Assembly: GCA_029204225.1 (NCBI GenBank)
Contig: CM055092.1
Coordinates: forward strand, 19,704,070 to 19,768,069
Origin: Diphasiastrum complanatum
Taxonomy: Eukaryota > Streptophyta > Lycopodiopsida > Lycopodiales > Lycopodiaceae
Direction of reading: 5' to 3'
Length of the DNA stretch: 64,000 nucleotides
Below are positions 25,984 through 37,434 of this stretch, piece after piece. The notes under the pieces were generated by a model. That model had not been told where the DNA came from, ran no database searches, and worked only from the letters and a program-made list of their open reading frames with translations. Position 1 is the stretch's first letter; each line of letters opens with the position of its first letter. Position numbers and translations under genes: made by a program.

Positions 25984-28004
25984 TTGATGAAGGCTTCACA
26001 TGTGTGAAGTACAGTCTATATATCCCATTATTATAGAATTGTCTTTACTAATTTAGATTGCATTCAAGATTGCATTCACATCAAAAAATCACAACACAAA
26101 TGGTGTAAAAACTCGAGATTGTCAATTGCTCTAAAATCATGATCTCTCTCTCATTGAATGATTGATTTGCAAGCACAAAGAGGATCCTATCCTCGACTGG
26201 CTAAATAGGTTCAACATGTGTTCATGTACCAAATTGTCACTAGGGTGACCTACTCAAGCCAATTTGACCTAACCATTAGGTATATCATCTTTGATCGTTA
26301 GATCAACACCAGCTTTTTTGATTTTGAAGGTAGTTCCTAAATACTAAGAAACTTGACCAAACTTTCTATCTTACTCCTATGAGTAGGATTTGACTACGCT
26401 AGACCTATTCCTCACATGCGGGAACATGCTCACACGTGTGAATTACAAAATGTACAATAAAGTATATGTTTATCAAGCATATATGCCCTTCGCATTGTAG
26501 AAGCACTACTAGTTTTTCTCTCTTATACATCTAATGATATGCATCAAACATTGATGTCCCTTCAATGTGTTTCTTTGTGCTTTTTGCCGCTTTTACCTTG
26601 AATCATTTGTTTCCCATTTTCTTTAGGCGAGTTATATTTACCAAGCTCTTTTAGCAGTTGCATTTTTGCCCTTCACATTGTAGGAGCACTACTAGTTTTG
26701 TTCTCTTATACATTTGACACATAATATGCATCAAACATTGTTGTCCCTTCAATGTATTTCTTTGTGCTTTTTTTCCTTTTATCTCGAATCCTTTTTGTTT
26801 CCCATTTTCTTTAGGCTGGTTATGTTTGCGAAGCTCTTTCTTTCAAAACCTTTCCCTTACAATGACAAGAGTGTAGTGCTTATCAAACTCAGTAAGGTGG
26901 GGCAAATGTTTCTCCCGATTTGGCCTTGTTCTCTACTTTCTATAGACCTAAGCTTTTCCGTGTCAATTATTGTCAACTGAATAAAGTATGTATTGCAAAA
27001 AGTTAACTATGTTCTTTGGTAACTAAGCCCTTTGTTACATACACCGTGTTTTCCTCGTTTAGTGCCTTCTATAGACGGAAACACTATAGTATAGATCTCG
27101 GTCATTTTGTGATCAATTTCATGTTGAGGTTCTAGATGTCGTTGGAGATAGAAAAGTGGCTAATAGAACTGAAAAGTTTTATGTTCAGCATAACAAATCA
27201 ATTAACAAGCGTGGATACACCAAATATGTAATCTTGTGAATTCAAAGGCATATTGGTATTTGAAGAGACGCAAGTTTTTGTAATTTTCTTTATGCTATGT
27301 TTATATTTTAAACTCACATGTCTTCGAAGTATATTTGTTAATTCAGGTTTTGGTTTGCCTATTTCAGGTTTTGGTCTACTTCTCTATTATATGTTGTAAA
27401 AAGTTTGTTTGTTCAAAGTTTTAATTGTGACAACTTTAGATCTTTTCCTTTTTGTTATATTTCAGCGTTCTTGATTCTTGTTGCAGAATTTACAAGATAT
27501 CAATAGGTCCATCTCAATGCAAGGCTAGAATTGTGTAGCTAGTTTTGTGTTAATTGTATGCTTTAGCTAGAGCCTAGAAATAATGATCATATACTATGGA
27601 GTGATGGTAAGTGCAAGTGTTCACATATATGCATGTTGGAATCAACTTGAAAAAGTACTATCATTGAGTGTCATATGATTATCAAAGTTTTCACTTGAAC
27701 AAAACTCATATAATATTATATGGATTTGAACTTTGTACATTTCATGTAACAATCTTTGAGTGGCAATGTGGTGGATATGGACCTTGAGTGAATTGCCTTT
27801 GGATGATGTACATTATTAAGAAAGTTGCATTAAAAAAGCCTTGGCATTATGTAGTGGCGCTTGAGATTAGCAAGAAGAGTGTGAGAGATCATGCAATTTT
27901 GTAAATAGTGTAGTAAAGGAGAGTAGCTACAAAGCAATTAATGAATAATGCAACCATCCATCATCATTATACATTCTCTCCACATTCAATTATGTCATTA
28001 CCCA
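25984..28004. other. Non-coding interval with a 182-bp tandem duplication
   Basis: Apart from the duplication at 26,485-26,848 nothing is recognisable. A plus-strand frame at 26,714-26,980 arises partly from the duplicated unit and matches no known protein. Confidence 0.5.
26485..26848. repeat. Diverged tandem duplication, 182-bp unit, two copies
   Basis: Units at 26,485-26,666 and 26,667-26,848 share blocks such as TGCATCAAACATTG and CCCATTTTCTTTAGGC, with scattered substitutions and small indels. Confidence 0.85.
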
Positions 28005-28214
28005 GAACATCAAAGCATCTCATACACTAAATCAACCACACCATCCCACGTTGTTTGTTTACAAGGCCTTGTGCCCATGCTAGTTCTATGATGTATATGA
28101 CAACAAGTGGAACATCAAAGCATCTCATACACTAAATCAACCACACCATCCCACGTTGTTTGTTTACAAGGCCTTGTGCCCTTGCTAGTTCTATGATGTA
28201 TATGACAACAAGTG
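28005..28214. repeat. Near-identical tandem duplication, 105-bp unit, two copies
   Basis: Units at 28,005-28,109 and 28,110-28,214 start GAACATCAAAGCATCTC. I find one difference by eye (CCCATGC against CCCTTGC), so the duplication is young. Confidence 0.95.
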
Positions 28215-28817
28215 ATTGTAGATGCTGCTGTTGGTATTGATATATAAGTTGGCAAAGGTGGAACTTGTGTCCAACACGGATTTAAAGTCCATCGAAGGCA
28301 TACCATGAACTTTCCAATGGTGGAAAGAAGTTGAACATGTAGAGATACCCAAAATAAACATGCTTAGGTCCTTGAAACCAATTTCCACATGATCAAAAAC
28401 TGAAATGCTAACACTAAAAACAAAACAAAATCCAAAAAAAAAAAAAAATTCCTTTCATGCATAGCTTTCTTTTTAGGGTTTAAGCATTTGGTAGAGTTGG
28501 AAATAAACTTTCGGCTAGATGGGAAAATGGAAAAACCTCTAAAGGTGATTATTTTGACTCCAATTGTCATCTTAGATGCCATTTCCTTGGAGCTGGATAC
28601 TTGGTAGTCCTTGTTCTAAACGGTTGTGCTTGCATTATCAAGCATGTTGTGCTTGCATTATCAAGCATGACTTGCTTGAATCTTTCTGTTACACTTTATG
28701 GCACGGTTCTCATTCAATTATACACTTGTGTATTCCTTCAGTCTTAAGATGTATGCACCACCCACCACCCAACCCCTCCTTCCACCCCCAAAACTTCTAA
28801 AACCAGCCTTAGGATCA
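28215..28817. other. Downstream flank and probable 3' UTR of HMGR
   Basis: No gene recognised. It includes a small palindromic tandem repeat at 28,623-28,668 and a C-rich CCACCCACC tract at about 28,757-28,795. The 3' UTR of the minus-strand HMGR gene must lie in its right part, but I could not fix its end. Confidence 0.5.
28623..28668. repeat. Tandem 23-bp repeat with internal palindrome
   Basis: GTTGTGCTTGCATTATCAAG begins at 28,623 and again at 28,646. Each unit contains TGCTTG...CAAGCA as an inverted pair. Confidence 0.85.
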
Positions 28818-29131
28818 TCACTGGGGATTTGGATCTTGCGTTATGTTTGCATTCATGTCTCTGGTTGATCTATTGTATTTCATGTGGCTCTTTACTAGCT
28901 GGCCTGCAGCTAAGGCTGACATGAGGGAAAGTTCTCCTGCCAGCACTGTTCCTGCAATTATTCTTGCTAAGGTTTGAGCATTTCTTCCTGGTGCAGACTT
29001 GTTGGCTCCCTTCACCCCCAACAGATTCAAACAAGCTGCTTGAGATGCTAGTTGTGTGCCACCTCCAACAGTCCCAACCTGTGCAATAACAGACCAAATC
29101 AGAAGATCGCAAACAGTCCTTTTTTCTACAC

Positions 29132-29195
<64 letters not shown>

Positions 29196-31093
29196 CTTAA
29201 AACTAACACAATACGCAGGTGAATGATCAATCTGGCTGGTGCAAAATTCTAAAAGGTGTTCATAAAAAAGTCTTGTTACTGTGCAAAGATTCGAACTGGC
29301 TGCATGATTCTATGATCTAAAGCAACAGTAGAAAGGAATATACAGGTAGACGTTACAGCTTACCTCAATGGATGGCAAAGTGACAGAAATCTGTAAATCT
29401 CGCCCTCCATTCACTGCTTCCATCAACGTGATGCACTGAGAGCTCTCAATATTCTGGGCTGGATCTTGACCAGTAGCGAGGAAAACAGCTGACACAAGAT
29501 TTGAGGCATGAGCATTGAAGCCTCCAATGGCACCAGCAAGAGCCGATCCAGCAAGATTCTTCACGACGTTCAGCTCCACCAGAGCAGACACGGATGTTTT
29601 CAAGACCTTTGTGATGATTTCTTCCTTGATCACAGCTTCGCACACAACGGACTTCCCTCTACCTTCGATCCAGTTCACTGCAGTCGGCTTCTTATCAGCA
29701 CAGAAGTTTCCTGTACAAACAAACTGCGATGAGTCTTCCGTGGATAAAAAAACAGGTAGAGGCATAAGTCAAGAGCTTATAGTTTTCTGTACCAGAGACG
29801 CTTATGTTTTCCATGTCTGGAAAAACGGACTGGAGATAGCTTAACACATTCTGGACACCTTTGGAGATCATGTTCATGCCCATGGCGTCTCCTGTAGAGC
29901 ACCTAAACCGCATATAGACATATCTGCCTGCCATAGCGCATTTAATATCGTCCAATCTGGCGAATCTGCTTGTTCTGCAGCAATCAAAACGCCATAGGCA
30001 TGAAATAAAATACACTTGGGAAGGCGGAGTAAACATTCAGATGCCAAAAGAGTAGCAATAAAGCATGCCGGCCGAATATCCAACGCTTCAAGCTAAATTG
30101 CCTAACGATATCGATCATTAATAGCATAGAGGATTCTCCGTCATTTCATCCAATCTAGCCTCACCTGTTGAAAATGCTTTCTATGGTATCGAAATTGTTG
30201 GCACTCTCCACATAGAATTTCAGTTCTGCGGCACGTTTTAGATCTTGAAATCTCACAACTGGAGCCCTCGTCATGCCATCCTTCAGAAGCACACTGGATG
30301 CTCCACCTGACTGATAGATGGCCTTGCATCCTCGGTTGGTGCTGGCAACCAGGCAGCCTTCTGTGGTGGCCAGAGGAACCATATACTCGCATCCATTCAG
30401 CAACAGCGGCCCTGCAACGCCCACTGGAATCTGAATATGTCCGATCACCATTTCGCAGCACTGCCCAAAAATTGATTGATAGTCCATTCCAACGAGAGGC
30501 AACCCATCCAAGGATTTTCCTGTTGCAATCTCTGTTCCTCTCTTCCTTACAGCAGCTGCCCTGGTACAGTCTCCTAACTGAGCCTCCAACGAATAGGAAG
30601 GAACTTTGCCTGAGCTTACAACCAAAGCGATATCTTCATCACTATTATCTGCAAGAGTTGCTCCATTCAGCTGCATATCTCTCCTCTCCTCAGCTTTTAT
30701 ATTCGGAGAACTACCCACGTGAGTAGCTGCTTGATTTTCGTACTCATCACTAAAGCTCAATGATTCATCAGCGGATTTCACAGTATGTTGAGCATAGTCG
30801 ATGCCGAAGAATCCGATCATGTAGATAAAGGAAGCAATCTGAGCAATGAGTGCAAGTATTTCGGCCAGGCTAACCATGTGAAGCGGCATGGAAACTCTGA
30901 CTTTTTCGTTCCATCTCTTCATGAGATAGTAGGAGGAGGAGAAGAACAAAACTATGAAGATTTTGTTCATGTAGCTCACTGGCCATGGCAGTAACTCGGA
31001 CGGAAAGAGCTTAGATTGCTGATTGTTACACTTCTCAGTAGAGCAGCCCCATTCTACTTCTGTCGTTACACGAGGTGCTGATCGCACACCCAT
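28818..31093 (-). CDS. HMGR: 3-hydroxy-3-methylglutaryl-CoA reductase, complete, four exons
   Basis: HMGR reduces HMG-CoA to mevalonate with two NADPH, the committed step of the cytosolic isoprenoid pathway; the plant enzyme is anchored in the ER membrane. Exons on the minus strand are 31,093-30,165, 29,974-29,793, 29,710-29,364 and 29,078-28,818, all with GT-AG introns (190, 82 and 285 bp). They join in frame to 572 codons, normal for a plant HMGR, and four exons is the usual plant structure. Two membrane spans lie at about residues 42-58 and 77-98, then an acidic linker to about 155, then the catalytic domain. Catalytic residues match the human enzyme: E245 (TTEGCLVAS), K377 (CADKKPTAV), D453 (TGQDPAQN) and H551 (KSHMKYNRS); DAMGMNM is at 339-345. 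I chose the ATG at 31,093 because it gives the usual N-terminal length. No break is seen. Confidence 0.97.
29134..29192. repeat. (CT)n microsatellite in HMGR intron 3
   Basis: About 29 CT units, wholly inside the 285-bp third intron (29,079-29,363). On the coding strand it is an AG tract about 55 bases upstream of the exon 4 acceptor. Confidence 0.97.
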
Positions 31094-31418
31094 GTCGCTC
31101 TGTTTTTAGATCACAACTACAGTAAAAGAAGAGTGTATTGAATTTGCTGATGAAGTAGAATGCCAGAAGTGCCAAAGGCTTGCAACCGCGTTTTTGAAAC
31201 AGCACAGTAAATCAATTCAAACTGATTGTTCTAACAAACGATGACTTCTTTCAGCATAAGGTTTGCACGATTGCACTGAATCCAATTGCAGAACAGCACC
31301 GTGAGCTGATGGGGCCGATTATAGTTCTGACTCCTGAGGAAGAATGATTGCTTACAATTGGATTGAACTTGCAGAATGGAGTTCGAGTGGAGGAGAGCGA
31401 GAGAATCAGTATCAATAT
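31094..31418. other. Upstream flank of HMGR
   Basis: Contains the 5' UTR and probably the core promoter of the minus-strand HMGR gene. I see no convincing TATA box at a fixed distance, so no promoter is called. Confidence 0.4.
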
Positions 31419-31552
31419 GCAATAGGAATAAACCCAACAACGCTGAAAGTAGAATATCAATTCTTGTATGCAAAAGGAGTCCGTAACCCAACAAGGCTGA
31501 CAGTACACAAACTCTTATATCTAATAGGAGTACGCCCAACACAAATTCTTGT
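31419..31552. repeat. Tandem repeat, 51-bp unit, about 2.6 copies, upstream of HMGR
   Basis: Units start at 31,419, 31,470 and 31,521. Each has the pattern AATAGGAATAAACCCAACA or a variant, followed by a CTTGTAT/CTTATAT box. Because the period is a multiple of three, plus-strand frame 31,344-31,682 shows a 17-residue repeat (YAIGINPTTLK, YAKGVRNPTRL, YLIGVRPTQIL). No coding role can be supported. Confidence 0.8.
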
Positions 31553-32596
31553 AGCTGCAATGAAACCTCACAATTCAAGCCTGCTTGCAGTGAAGATGAC
31601 AATGCAGGGAAGGATGAATTATGAGCCCAGAACCAAAGCTATGTGTCTCATCACCAGCAAAACAATTGATTGCACAATGTAGAAACATGCTCCTAGATCT
31701 CCCAATTTATCACCTACAGCCTTAGCTCTGTCCCCAGCTCCCTGTCTCTCTTCCTTGCAAGCATTCTCTGGCATGTCACGACCTTGAATTTTTGCTTGCT
31801 CTGGCCTATCCAGCAGCTTCTAGGTGGCCCCATGGCTCACATAGCTGTAAAAATGAGCAACACACAAAATTATGCATTTGATATTGGAGGAAAATGTGAG
31901 CCATGCATACCTCAAGTACTATGTACTTTATTAGAACGTGAGCCATGCATCTCCCTCATATGTAGTTTATTGTAAGTTAGAGTTCCCTCATTGTTAACGT
32001 GAGCAATGAGGAGCGGTGCTTGGTGGACCCAAAGCCAAATCAGAGTCCCCTTTGAAGGGACTTTGATGGACAAAATGAAAAAGCACCATCATGCTTGTGT
32101 TATTTTAAGCTTTAAAATATGAATGATTTTCTTAGCTGCAAAAGAAAAGAATTCAAATTGAATCACATCGGAAAGTCTATGAGCAGCAGCTAATCAAGAT
32201 AATGACATGAGTTGAAAAGCGAGAGCAAGTATGACATTGAATGTCAACAAGAATAAAGTCTAAAGTCACTTTATGTGAAAAAAATTACAACATGTATGAG
32301 GTTTAGAGTCAACAAGAATAAAGTAGAAAGTCGGTAAGAGTAAAATTCTTGTCATGGTGACTTAGCTTTGAAACCCACTCACCTACCACTACATTGACAT
32401 ATTTGGAGACTTGTGATCGCGTAATGGATTCTTGGTGACTATTCTGCCCAGTTTTTTAACAGATTTAAACAAAATAGTCATATGTTTTTTTTTTTTGAAT
32501 TTAGTGCTCATTCCACCTGTGTGTCAGGTGTCAGGCACAGGCCTGCCATGTGGCAGCGTCAAATTGGTCAAAAAAAGTCCAAGTATCCATTACGCA
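31553..32596. other. Non-coding interval
   Basis: No gene seen. It has small direct repeats: GTGAGCCATGCAT at about 31,897 and 31,939, and TCAACAAGAATAAAGT at about 32,246 and 32,310. Confidence 0.5.
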
Positions 32597-32700
32597 ATGG
32601 AAGGCGCCGGGCACAGGCCATTCTGCCCGGTTATGCCTCGCCCAAAAAATTATGGAAATTCTTACTGGGCATAATGGCATGTGCCCGCGGCTCCTTCCAT
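32597..32700. repeat. 104-nt near-perfect inverted repeat (hairpin)
   Basis: The left arm at 32,597-32,628 (ATGGAAGGCGCCGGGCACAG, then GCCATTCTGCCC) pairs with the right arm at 32,667-32,700, whose reverse complement starts ATGGAAGGAGCCGCGGGCAC. The arms differ by about four positions over 33 bp and enclose a loop of about 38 nt. The arms are much more GC-rich than the surroundings. It could be a miRNA-like precursor, a MITE fragment or a relic of an inverted insertion. Confidence 0.8.
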
Positions 32701-34860
32701 AGTACATTTTAGGTTGGCGTAACATCACACATTTGTGGACAAAATATGCTAATTGTTCAGAGACAAGAAAAAGAAACGGTTCAAATTCTTTCCATGAAAG
32801 AAATGTTTTTTAGAAGAGTATTTTTGTAACTATAAATAGTATTCATTCATACATCTTTGTCTCTCTCTTGTATGTTCTCATTTCTATGGGGAACTCATGT
32901 CACACACCTAATCATAAAGAGAAGAAAGAAAGTCCTAACAACCTCACTACTTATTGGACAATCATATATACTTTATATATAATGATATGTCTAAGGACAT
33001 TATTAAAATACGAAAAGAAAGAAAACTAAGTCCATGGTATCATTATTTGACAAATAGCTCACTTTTGATTTGGTGTCTTTTTCTAGATCTTGCATGGACT
33101 TCAAAATTTGTTCATGGGGAAATGATTCACTAGAATCTTGTACTCCTACACGGTGCCCAACTTTTACGTGTGCAAGTGACTTCAACACAAACTCACAAAT
33201 TTCTCTCTCATAATCCTTTTTTGTGCCTACATATTAGGTGTGCAAAGACTTGAGGACAAATTCGAATAATTATTCTACCTACCCTTTTCAAGTATCTATT
33301 TGATTGAGTATCATTAATTTTCTTATGATCCCTTGAAAAAACATGAATAAAATATTTTTGATTTGTTGACGAGTCCCTATTCCAACATTAAGAACATGTC
33401 AAAGCTTATGATGTCGATAGGAGAAAATTTTATGGTTCATTTTTTGTGGTCCACTTAGGACATTTGATGTGGTGGTGTGCAACTTAATAAATATAAGTCC
33501 ACTACTAGAACCACCACGCATATCGATGAAAATAATTGTGGAATTATAATTTTAGCAACAAAAAAGAAAGTTCATAAGCATTGATGATGATTTTTTTTTT
33601 TATGTCACCATAGTATCATCCCTCAATGATTCTTTCATCACTAAATATTGACAGTGTGTTTTGCGATATTAATAACGACGTCACCAATTCACATTGTCAA
33701 GGTTTGTCAAATTAACATTAATCTAATCATTACGTGAGTAGCCATACTTTTACTCTATCACTCTGAGATGTAAAACAAACTGCATCATCCGAGAAGGCTT
33801 CCTCATCGCTAGTAGCCATCCTCAACTAATATTGCAAATTGCCAACAACAAAGTGTTCAAGAGCTCCACGATTTACAGCATCGTTACTGTAGTGACACCA
33901 CAAACTCCTTGCTTAGCAATAATGTGTTTTCATGCAACAACAAAATGGCCGATTGACCTCATTCAACCAATAAAATGATGCATTAGACTCATTTTTTCAT
34001 GACGACATGTTTTTCATGTTATCATAAAATGATGGATTGCACCCTATTGCTCCAACGTCACGAACATAGTGACATTAAAAACCCATCATTGAGCAACATA
34101 ATGGTTGAGTGCACTTCGCTAACATAGAAACGATTATGTAATGTTGTAAAGCAATGGTCATTGACAAAAATAGTGATGCTAATAAAGTTTCTTTTGTGAC
34201 AAATGTTAAATTTTTGCAAGACCATTGCAATATTAGAGTTTCAATAAATGGACAAAATTCCATAATATTCAATTTTTTGCTTAAGGCATAATAGACCCCA
34301 TCTTAGAAAACAAATTTCAAAGCTGTCCCTATCAAGAAACCTATTACACTAATTTCTTTGCAAAAGAAAAATGTTTCTAAAGTCATCAAAATCCTACAAA
34401 AAAAAAATTGGGCTATGCTATAGAGTTTATAATTTCTATAGAATTTTTTTTGTTATCTACCAAAAACAAGTTGGCATATAGGGTTTAGAATTCTTACAAA
34501 ATAATTACAAAACATTGCTTTCTGCTATAACCAAAGTCACTGATGCTTTTCTAGTTGATTCCCAGTAGCCTCATCTTGTGTGCATAATTCTTAAGGTTCT
34601 ACTTGTGCTCACTCTAGAACGTTTTCCATTCACTTGGAGAATAGATGGTGGGCTTCAATGCTATTCTTTCAACCGTAATGGCCTTTATTGTTGCTAGTGC
34701 AATGAATGTGCTAACCAAGAGTTTGGCAAATTGAGGCCAACTTTATTTTGGACTTAGAGTTTGACTTTTCAAAGTTCATTAGTCTAAACTTCATTTGAAT
34801 AAACACTTTTTGAAAGTGTGGGAAAGTTATAAGTTGAGTTTGAGTAGATTCAAAAATAAA
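32701..34860. other. Non-coding interval
   Basis: AT-rich sequence without recognisable genes, RNAs or element ends. Confidence 0.5.
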
Positions 34861-35157
34861 TGTTGGGTACATTGAATCTAGACCCAAAAATAGTAGGGTT
34901 TACATTTTGGAGGAAAAGCCAAGTGGACAAATAGGGTTTGGACCTGCTATAAAAGGATGTAACTCGTGTAGAGACATATCTTCTCTCTTCTCTATCTCAT
35001 TTCATGCTTATACATGGTTCTCTTGGATTTTACTATCCATTGGTGCACTATACTTGTGATTGTTTGCAATTCTATGTGTAGAATGATCTATATTTGTTAT
35101 TTTTGGATCCACACGTGTAAAATACAGTAGCTTGCTGGTTTTGTATGGACATCAACA
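34861..35157 (+). repeat. Possible solo LTR or LTR fragment
   Basis: The stretch starts TGTTGGGTAC and ends ATCAACA. It contains a TATA-like box (CTATAAAAGG, about 34,957) followed by a CT-rich leader, and a CACACGTGT motif near the right end as in the Copia LTR at 17,007. No second copy, primer site or target duplication was found, so this is tentative. Confidence 0.25.
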
Positions 35158-35334
35158 TCACTTTATATTTTGATACATGTTTGATCAAGTTCTATTAGAG
35201 TTTGCATTTCATTTTGTGTGTAGATGCTGAATTTTCTACATTGGTAGGATTGGTAGAGTATCTTGTTTTGTAACCAAAGATCTTTAAATGAATCAGATCT
35301 GATTTGATCCCAATTCTTTCACTCAGAGTTCCGC

Positions 35335-35841
35335 TTACAGCTTCATGTTGTCGGTAGCCAATTTTACCATACGGCCATCCAATATCGTTTTGGTAGCAAT
35401 CGCATCTTGGACACATGTGCCCAAAACTTGGTACATCAAATGGAGATCCATTTGCACGGCCGATAGGAGTTGTTGTACTGGTACTGGCTGCTGTGATGGT
35501 GGAATAATTTGCACATCGACAGCCGCATCATTCTCAATGAGCTCTTCTAGCTCGACCAGATCCTCTGGCTGTTTAGGATCAGCACGTAGAGGGGATCTTA
35601 TATACACTGTTTGAGTAAATGTGTCATCAGACAATGGTATGTGGCCCTCAGCAGTCTCTGAAGGTGGTGTGAGAGGAGTGGCGGTGGTCGAGAGAGGTTG
35701 GAGAATGAATTTCTCAAAGGATGGAACAAGAGGAATGGAAGGAAATTGTAGGGTGCTGTCGAGAATGGAGGTGTGAGTGAGAGAAGAGTTTTCAAAAATA
35801 TTCATCCATTGGAGGGTGTTAGGTGAGAGAACTGGGTGCAT
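35335..35841 (-). CDS. Open frame of 168 codons, unknown protein
   Basis: An uninterrupted frame from an ATG at 35,841 to TAA at 35,335. The first half is rich in Ser, Thr and Pro. A middle acidic stretch reads EDLVELEELIEND, a proline-glutamine linker follows (IIPPSQQPVPVQQ), and the end is predicted helical (MDLHLMYQVLG). No signal peptide, membrane span or known motif is evident. It might be an exon of an unknown gene or a gag-like piece of a retroelement. No neighbour gives context. Confidence 0.35.
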   Translation of the reverse strand: MHPVLSPNTLQWMNIFENSSLTHTSILDSTLQFPSIPLVPSFEKFILQPLSTTATPLTPPSETAEGHIPLSDDTFTQTVYIRSPLRADPKQPEDLVELEELIENDAAVDVQIIPPSQQPVPVQQLLSAVQMDLHLMYQVLGTCVQDAIATKTILDGRMVKLATDNMKL

Positions 35842-36661
35842 GGGATGGAGATGGGAGGAGTATGAAAAAACTAGACAATATCTAGTCCTAAATTTACTAT
35901 ACTCTATATTGATCTACAGGGTCTTATGATTTGAATATCTAGGCCTAATCTTTCCCGATCCCCAATTTATGACTTGTATCTAGTATGGAGTTAGATGTCT
36001 AATATTCTTTTGATGCATTCCGACACCCTCGTTGTCACCATATATTGATTTGTGATTCTATTATGAACCTATAGAACCACATATGGCCATGTTTTGAGCT
36101 CGTTTGGCACAAAATAACATCTTTGTCTAGAATATGACTACCATTCTGACTAAAATCCTACTGCCGAACGAGTCAACTTGGACAAAAAAACCTTTGTTTC
36201 TCAAATGTTGTATCCCATCAACTAGTGGAAGGCAAGACAAATTTCTAGATACCCCTTAGGCTCTTGGCAATTGACCCAGGACCGTACAAGAATGTCGTTA
36301 AGTTGCTTAGAAAGTAATTTTAGGGAAAAATGACTTTGAAAGAGTTGTTGAATCATTATATGAATGCATAAGTTTGGCATGAGGTGACATGTTGGTTTGG
36401 TTATGGACCTTGGAATGAGGTGAAACATTGGCCACATGTTACGATACACAATTTTCTCGTTTGGTAGATCTAGGCATGGACATCATTCAAATTTCAATTA
36501 GAGCACCTCTATGACAACATCAGTCAAAGTCATCTAGATTGTATGTATTTGATAAAATAAACATGAATTCCAAACACACTGGGCTTCCATGAAAGCGTTC
36601 AAACAAAAATACTAAATTCAGACCCAAAAAGAGTCATGTTTAGAGGGTCTACTTTGCCCAA
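35842..36661. other. Non-coding interval
   Basis: No supported feature. Confidence 0.5.
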
Positions 36662-37434
36662 ATGGAGTTTAAAATGGCACCTTTACAGAGAAGAGGAGGC
36701 AAAGGAATTCCAATATTTGCCGATGATCGTTCCCGTTATAGGGCAGAAGGAAAGAAGAACTTGGATTTGTGGACAGACAAAACATTGTATCCTCAAGACC
36801 TTAGCACATTGACTCATCCCACATTCTCTTCAATAACTCCTCTGGTTACATGGATATGCAATGGGCATACTGGATTACTAGGATATTGTGAGAGATTGCA
36901 AAACTATGGGAATCAGTTTTCTATGAAAAAAATTCACTTTTTAGAATGTGAGTTGATACGCATATCCTCTTATTATCAAAAAAGAGATTGTAGGGTGACC
37001 AACTACGTAGTGCTTCAAGAATTTTAATCCTCTTATTTATTGGCTATTCTCACCAATCTAGGAGATCGATGGTTTGATATATTCAAAGTACCCAATTCAT
37101 GGACCTCTCTCATGACATAATTGCCTCTCTCATCAACCATGTTAAGGGATTCATCTTGTCAACCTCTAGGTGTTTGGCTACTAGATACAACATCTTAAGT
37201 GTCCCTCACCATTGTATCAATGTGTGTCCTACAAGTAATAGGTTAATTCAATCATTGCAACATTTTCACAAAGGTTTAATATTTAGACTCACTGGATTGG
37301 CCATTGTGACTTTGAGGGGTACCCAAATCGGACCCCCTGACTCAATGGCTCTCATCTCATCTATCACAAAAACTGCTAGTGTTGGCTCAAAGACCACCAA
37401 CACAACCACTATTGCTGCTTTGCATGAGTGCTAG
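36662..37434 (+). CDS. Two adjacent short open frames, unknown, possibly one broken gene
   Basis: Frames at 36,662-37,027 (121 codons) and 37,099-37,434 (111 codons) are in different phases. Sequence between them also reads open for a stretch (FDIFKVPNSWTSL), so a single decayed coding region is possible. I recognise no family. Chance open frames are the main alternative. Confidence 0.2.

Noticed and set aside
30298-30726. Plus-strand open frame of 142 codons opposite HMGR exon 1
   Set aside because: It is the antisense shadow of a conserved exon and resembles no known protein.
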